Source: Thermodesulfobacteriota bacterium
GTDB lineage: Bacteria > Desulfobacterota > Desulfocorpusculales > Desulfocorpusculum
NCBI GenBank assembly: GCA_028275295.1
Contig: JAPWUY010000087.1
Coordinates: 1 to 7,167, forward strand
DNA length: 7,167 nt
Reading direction: 5' to 3'
Shown: one piece after another, positions 5,546 to 7,167 of the stretch
Layout: every line of letters begins with the position of its first letter
How positions within the stretch are numbered: position 1 is the stretch's first letter
Made by a program: the position numbers and the translations under genes
Notes under the pieces: generated by a model
Databases searched by the model: none
Told to the model about the DNA's origin: nothing
The model's input: the letters and a program-made list of their open reading frames with translations, nothing else

Positions 5546-6844
5546 TCACACTTCCCTTCCCAGAAGCTCACCATCGAGCCCGCCCTCTATTCTTACCCGG
5601 ACCATATCCCCTTCCCTCCTCTTTCCCTGAGGGATGAGCACCTTGAGATAATTGGACGTTTTCCCCTGCATCCATCCATGGATTCTCTTGCTGGGCCCTT
5701 CCAGGAGAACCTCCACCTCCCTCCCCACAAAGCTCTCCATCCACTGAGATCTCCTCTCCCGGGACATTGCCCTCAGGAGAGAGGCCCTCCTCTTTATCTC
5801 CCCTTGGTCCACCTTTCTCTCCATGGTATACGCCTCTGTCCCCGGCCTCGGGGAAAAGGGAAACACATGCAAGTAGCTCCACGGGATGGACTCCAAGAAC
5901 TCGAGGGTCTTTCGGAATTCCTTCTGGCTTTCGCCAGGGAAGCCCACGATGATGTCCGCGCCTATGGTGAGATCCGGAATCCTCTCCTTGAGCCAGAGGA
6001 TCTTTTCTCGGCACTCCCTGGCTGTGTAAGGTCTCTTCATGGAGCTCAAGATTTGGTCGCTTCCGCTTTGAATGGGGATGTGTATGTGATGGCAAATCTT
6101 GGAGCTCGAGCATATGACATCCATGACCTCTTTGTCCAAGTAGTGTGGCTCTATGGAACTGAGTCTGATCCTGGGTATTGAGAAACTCTGGATCTCCTCT
6201 ATCAATCGAGGGAGGCTAAAGGGAGGATCCAGATCCATCCCGTAGGCAGCAAGCTGAACACCTGTTATCACGACCTCCTTTGTGCCCGACTCCTCCATAG
6301 CCCTCAAAGTCCTCAATATGGACTCTATGGGCCTCGACCTGCTAGGCCCCCGGGCCTTGGGCACTATGCAATAGGAGCAAGCCCCGCTACAGCCATCTTG
6401 CACCTTGAGGTAAGCCCTTGTCCTTCCTGGCAACCGCACCAGGCCTTCACCCCACAATAGTTCCTCTTCCCTCAACTCGATGGGAGCCTCGCTCCTCTGG
6501 CACAGATGGGCCACGTGTTCTATGAGCTCTCCTCTTTTGCAGTTGGGATATGCGAGATCTACCCAGGGAGATCCTTCCAGGATCTCTCCATGAGCTTGGA
6601 CCTGACAGCCCGATGCGATTATCAGGGCCTGAGGGTTTCTCATCTTGAGTTTTCTCATGAGCTGAAGGTTTTGCCTCTCAGCTTCCCCGGTCACTGTACA
6701 GGTCTGAACGATTATGATGTGAGGAGAATCCCCTTCCTTCGCCCTCCTGAGCCCCAGCTTCTCGAGGGCGAGACTCAAGGAAGCAGCGTCGTGTTGGTTC
6801 ACCTTGCAGCCCAGAACGTGAATCGAGAAGATCTTCTCTTCCAC
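5546..6844 (-). CDS. mtaB: tRNA t6A37 methylthiotransferase (MtaB)
   Basis: MtaB is a radical-SAM methylthiotransferase that converts t6A to ms2t6A at position 37 of ANN-decoding tRNAs. From the start chosen it has 432 residues, the usual length. The N-terminal UPF0004 domain carries its three cluster cysteines: Cys13 in LGCKVNQ, Cys49 in QTCTVTGEAE and Cys80 in SGCQVQ. The radical-SAM CxxxCxxC motif is GCSGACSYCIVPKARG (Cys152, 156, 159). Further family signatures are HIPIQSGSDQIL, GADIIVGFPGE and HVFPFSPRPGTEA, and residues from about 370 form a TRAM RNA-binding domain. MtaB rather than MiaB or RimO is chosen from LGCKVN and QTCTVT. I chose the GTG at 6844, 14 bp after the mnmA stop and preceded by GAGGGG/GAGGG. 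An in-frame ATG at 6883 would overlap mnmA and add 13 unmatched residues. No terminator separates it from the leu promoter. Confidence 0.92.
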   Translation of the reverse strand: MEEKIFSIHVLGCKVNQHDAASLSLALEKLGLRRAKEGDSPHIIIVQTCTVTGEAERQNLQLMRKLKMRNPQALIIASGCQVQAHGEILEGSPWVDLAYPNCKRGELIEHVAHLCQRSEAPIELREEELLWGEGLVRLPGRTRAYLKVQDGCSGACSYCIVPKARGPSRSRPIESILRTLRAMEESGTKEVVITGVQLAAYGMDLDPPFSLPRLIEEIQSFSIPRIRLSSIEPHYLDKEVMDVICSSSKICHHIHIPIQSGSDQILSSMKRPYTARECREKILWLKERIPDLTIGADIIVGFPGESQKEFRKTLEFLESIPWSYLHVFPFSPRPGTEAYTMERKVDQGEIKRRASLLRAMSRERRSQWMESFVGREVEVLLEGPSKRIHGWMQGKTSNYLKVLIPQGKRREGDMVRVRIEGGLDGELLGREV

Positions 6845-6858
6845 CTTACCCTCGCCCC

Positions 6859-7167
6859 TCAGGGCCAAGGTCCCTGGATCCATCCGCCTCCCAGAACTTC
6901 CTCCCCCGAGTAGAGGACCACTGCCTGACCTGGGGTAACAGAGGGCTGGGGTTCCTGGAAAAGGACTCGCACCCTCTTCTCGGAGATTACCTCCACAGTG
7001 GCCTCTGCCTCCTTGTGCCTGTACCTTATGCGCGCCTTTACAGAGAACTTGCTTCCCGGTGGTTCTCCCTTGACCCAACAGAAGTCCTTGGCCTCAAGCC
7101 CCATGGAGTTCACCCTCGATCTGGGCCCCACGACTATCTTTCTCTCTTTCGGGATCACCCTCAGGAC
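6859..7167 (-). CDS. mnmA: tRNA-specific 2-thiouridylase (MnmA), C-terminal part (5' end off window)
   Basis: MnmA thiolates U34 of Lys, Glu and Gln tRNAs. Only the last 102 residues are present; the frame is open to the window edge, and the ATP-binding PP-loop and catalytic cysteines lie outside. What is seen matches the MnmA C-terminal beta-barrel: VLRVIPKERKIVVGP, GLEAKDFCWVKGEPP, KARIRYRHKEAEATV and the very characteristic TPGQAVVLYSGEEVLGGGWI near the end. It ends at the TGA 6861-6859 and is followed after 14 bp by mtaB in the same direction, so the two form an operon of anticodon-loop modification genes. Confidence in the family is high despite truncation. Confidence 0.95.
   Translation of the reverse strand, partial: VLRVIPKERKIVVGPRSRVNSMGLEAKDFCWVKGEPPGSKFSVKARIRYRHKEAEATVEVISEKRVRVLFQEPQPSVTPGQAVVLYSGEEVLGGGWIQGPWP

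Noticed and set aside
4724..5630. Long plus-strand frames over leuB and the leu leader (212 and 221 codons)
   Set aside because: They run antisense through leuB, the attenuator and the end of mtaB, and have compositions without domain-like patterns. The minus-strand features explain the region fully.
6845..7078. An N-terminal extension of mtaB up to 7078
   Set aside because: It overlaps the clearly conserved end of mnmA in another frame and has no similarity to the MtaB N-terminus, which starts only about ten residues before LGCKVNQ.
1..7167. CRISPR array, insertion sequence, prophage or defence genes
   Set aside because: No regularly spaced repeats, transposase motifs, terminal inverted repeats or phage genes were found; the window consists of housekeeping genes and one transporter fragment.

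Overview
The window is bacterial chromosomal DNA holding a complete leucine-biosynthesis operon on the minus strand, flanked by a truncated transporter gene on the left and a tRNA-modification gene pair on the right. Four things point to a bacterium: an MnmA-type tRNA thiolase, an MtaB-type methylthiotransferase, very strong Shine-Dalgarno sites (one matches the 16S 3' end over ten bases) and intrinsic terminators. GC is moderately high, and AGG/AGA arginine and ATA isoleucine codons are common. The leuC and leuD products are of the compact, archaeal-like type (LeuC2/LeuD2), and the mnmA-mtaB pairing resembles that of some Deltaproteobacteria/Desulfobacterota. I would guess an anaerobic, perhaps thermophilic, Desulfobacterota-like lineage, with low confidence.

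Layout from left to right. Positions 2-574 (+) are the C-terminal half of an OFA-type MFS transporter. Positions 575-762 are a gene-free gap between convergent genes, with a probable terminator for the leu operon. Positions 763-5191 (-) are leuB-leuA-leuC-leuD, transcribed in that order, with gaps of 17, 2 and 21 bp and a good ribosome binding site before each gene. Positions 5192-5545 are the leu leader. Positions 5546-6844 (-) are mtaB and 6859-7167 (-) the 3' end of mnmA.

How the genes work together. LeuA condenses 2-ketoisovalerate with acetyl-CoA, LeuC/LeuD isomerise the product, and LeuB oxidises it to 2-ketoisocaproate, the direct precursor of leucine. MnmA and MtaB both modify tRNA anticodon loops.

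The most interesting region is the leu leader. It has a sigma70-like promoter and a short leader peptide packed with leucine codons (ILLLGLSLL), followed by two tandem, apparently homologous intrinsic terminators. Reading the complementarity by eye, six RNA segments can pair either as 1:2, 3:4 and 5:6 (both terminators formed) or as 2:3 and 4:5 (both disrupted). This looks like a ribosome-mediated leucine attenuator extended by a relay to a second terminator. The pairings are visible in the sequence; the mechanism is inferred. All gene starts given here were chosen from ribosome binding sites and family N-termini, and several are shorter than the longest open frame.
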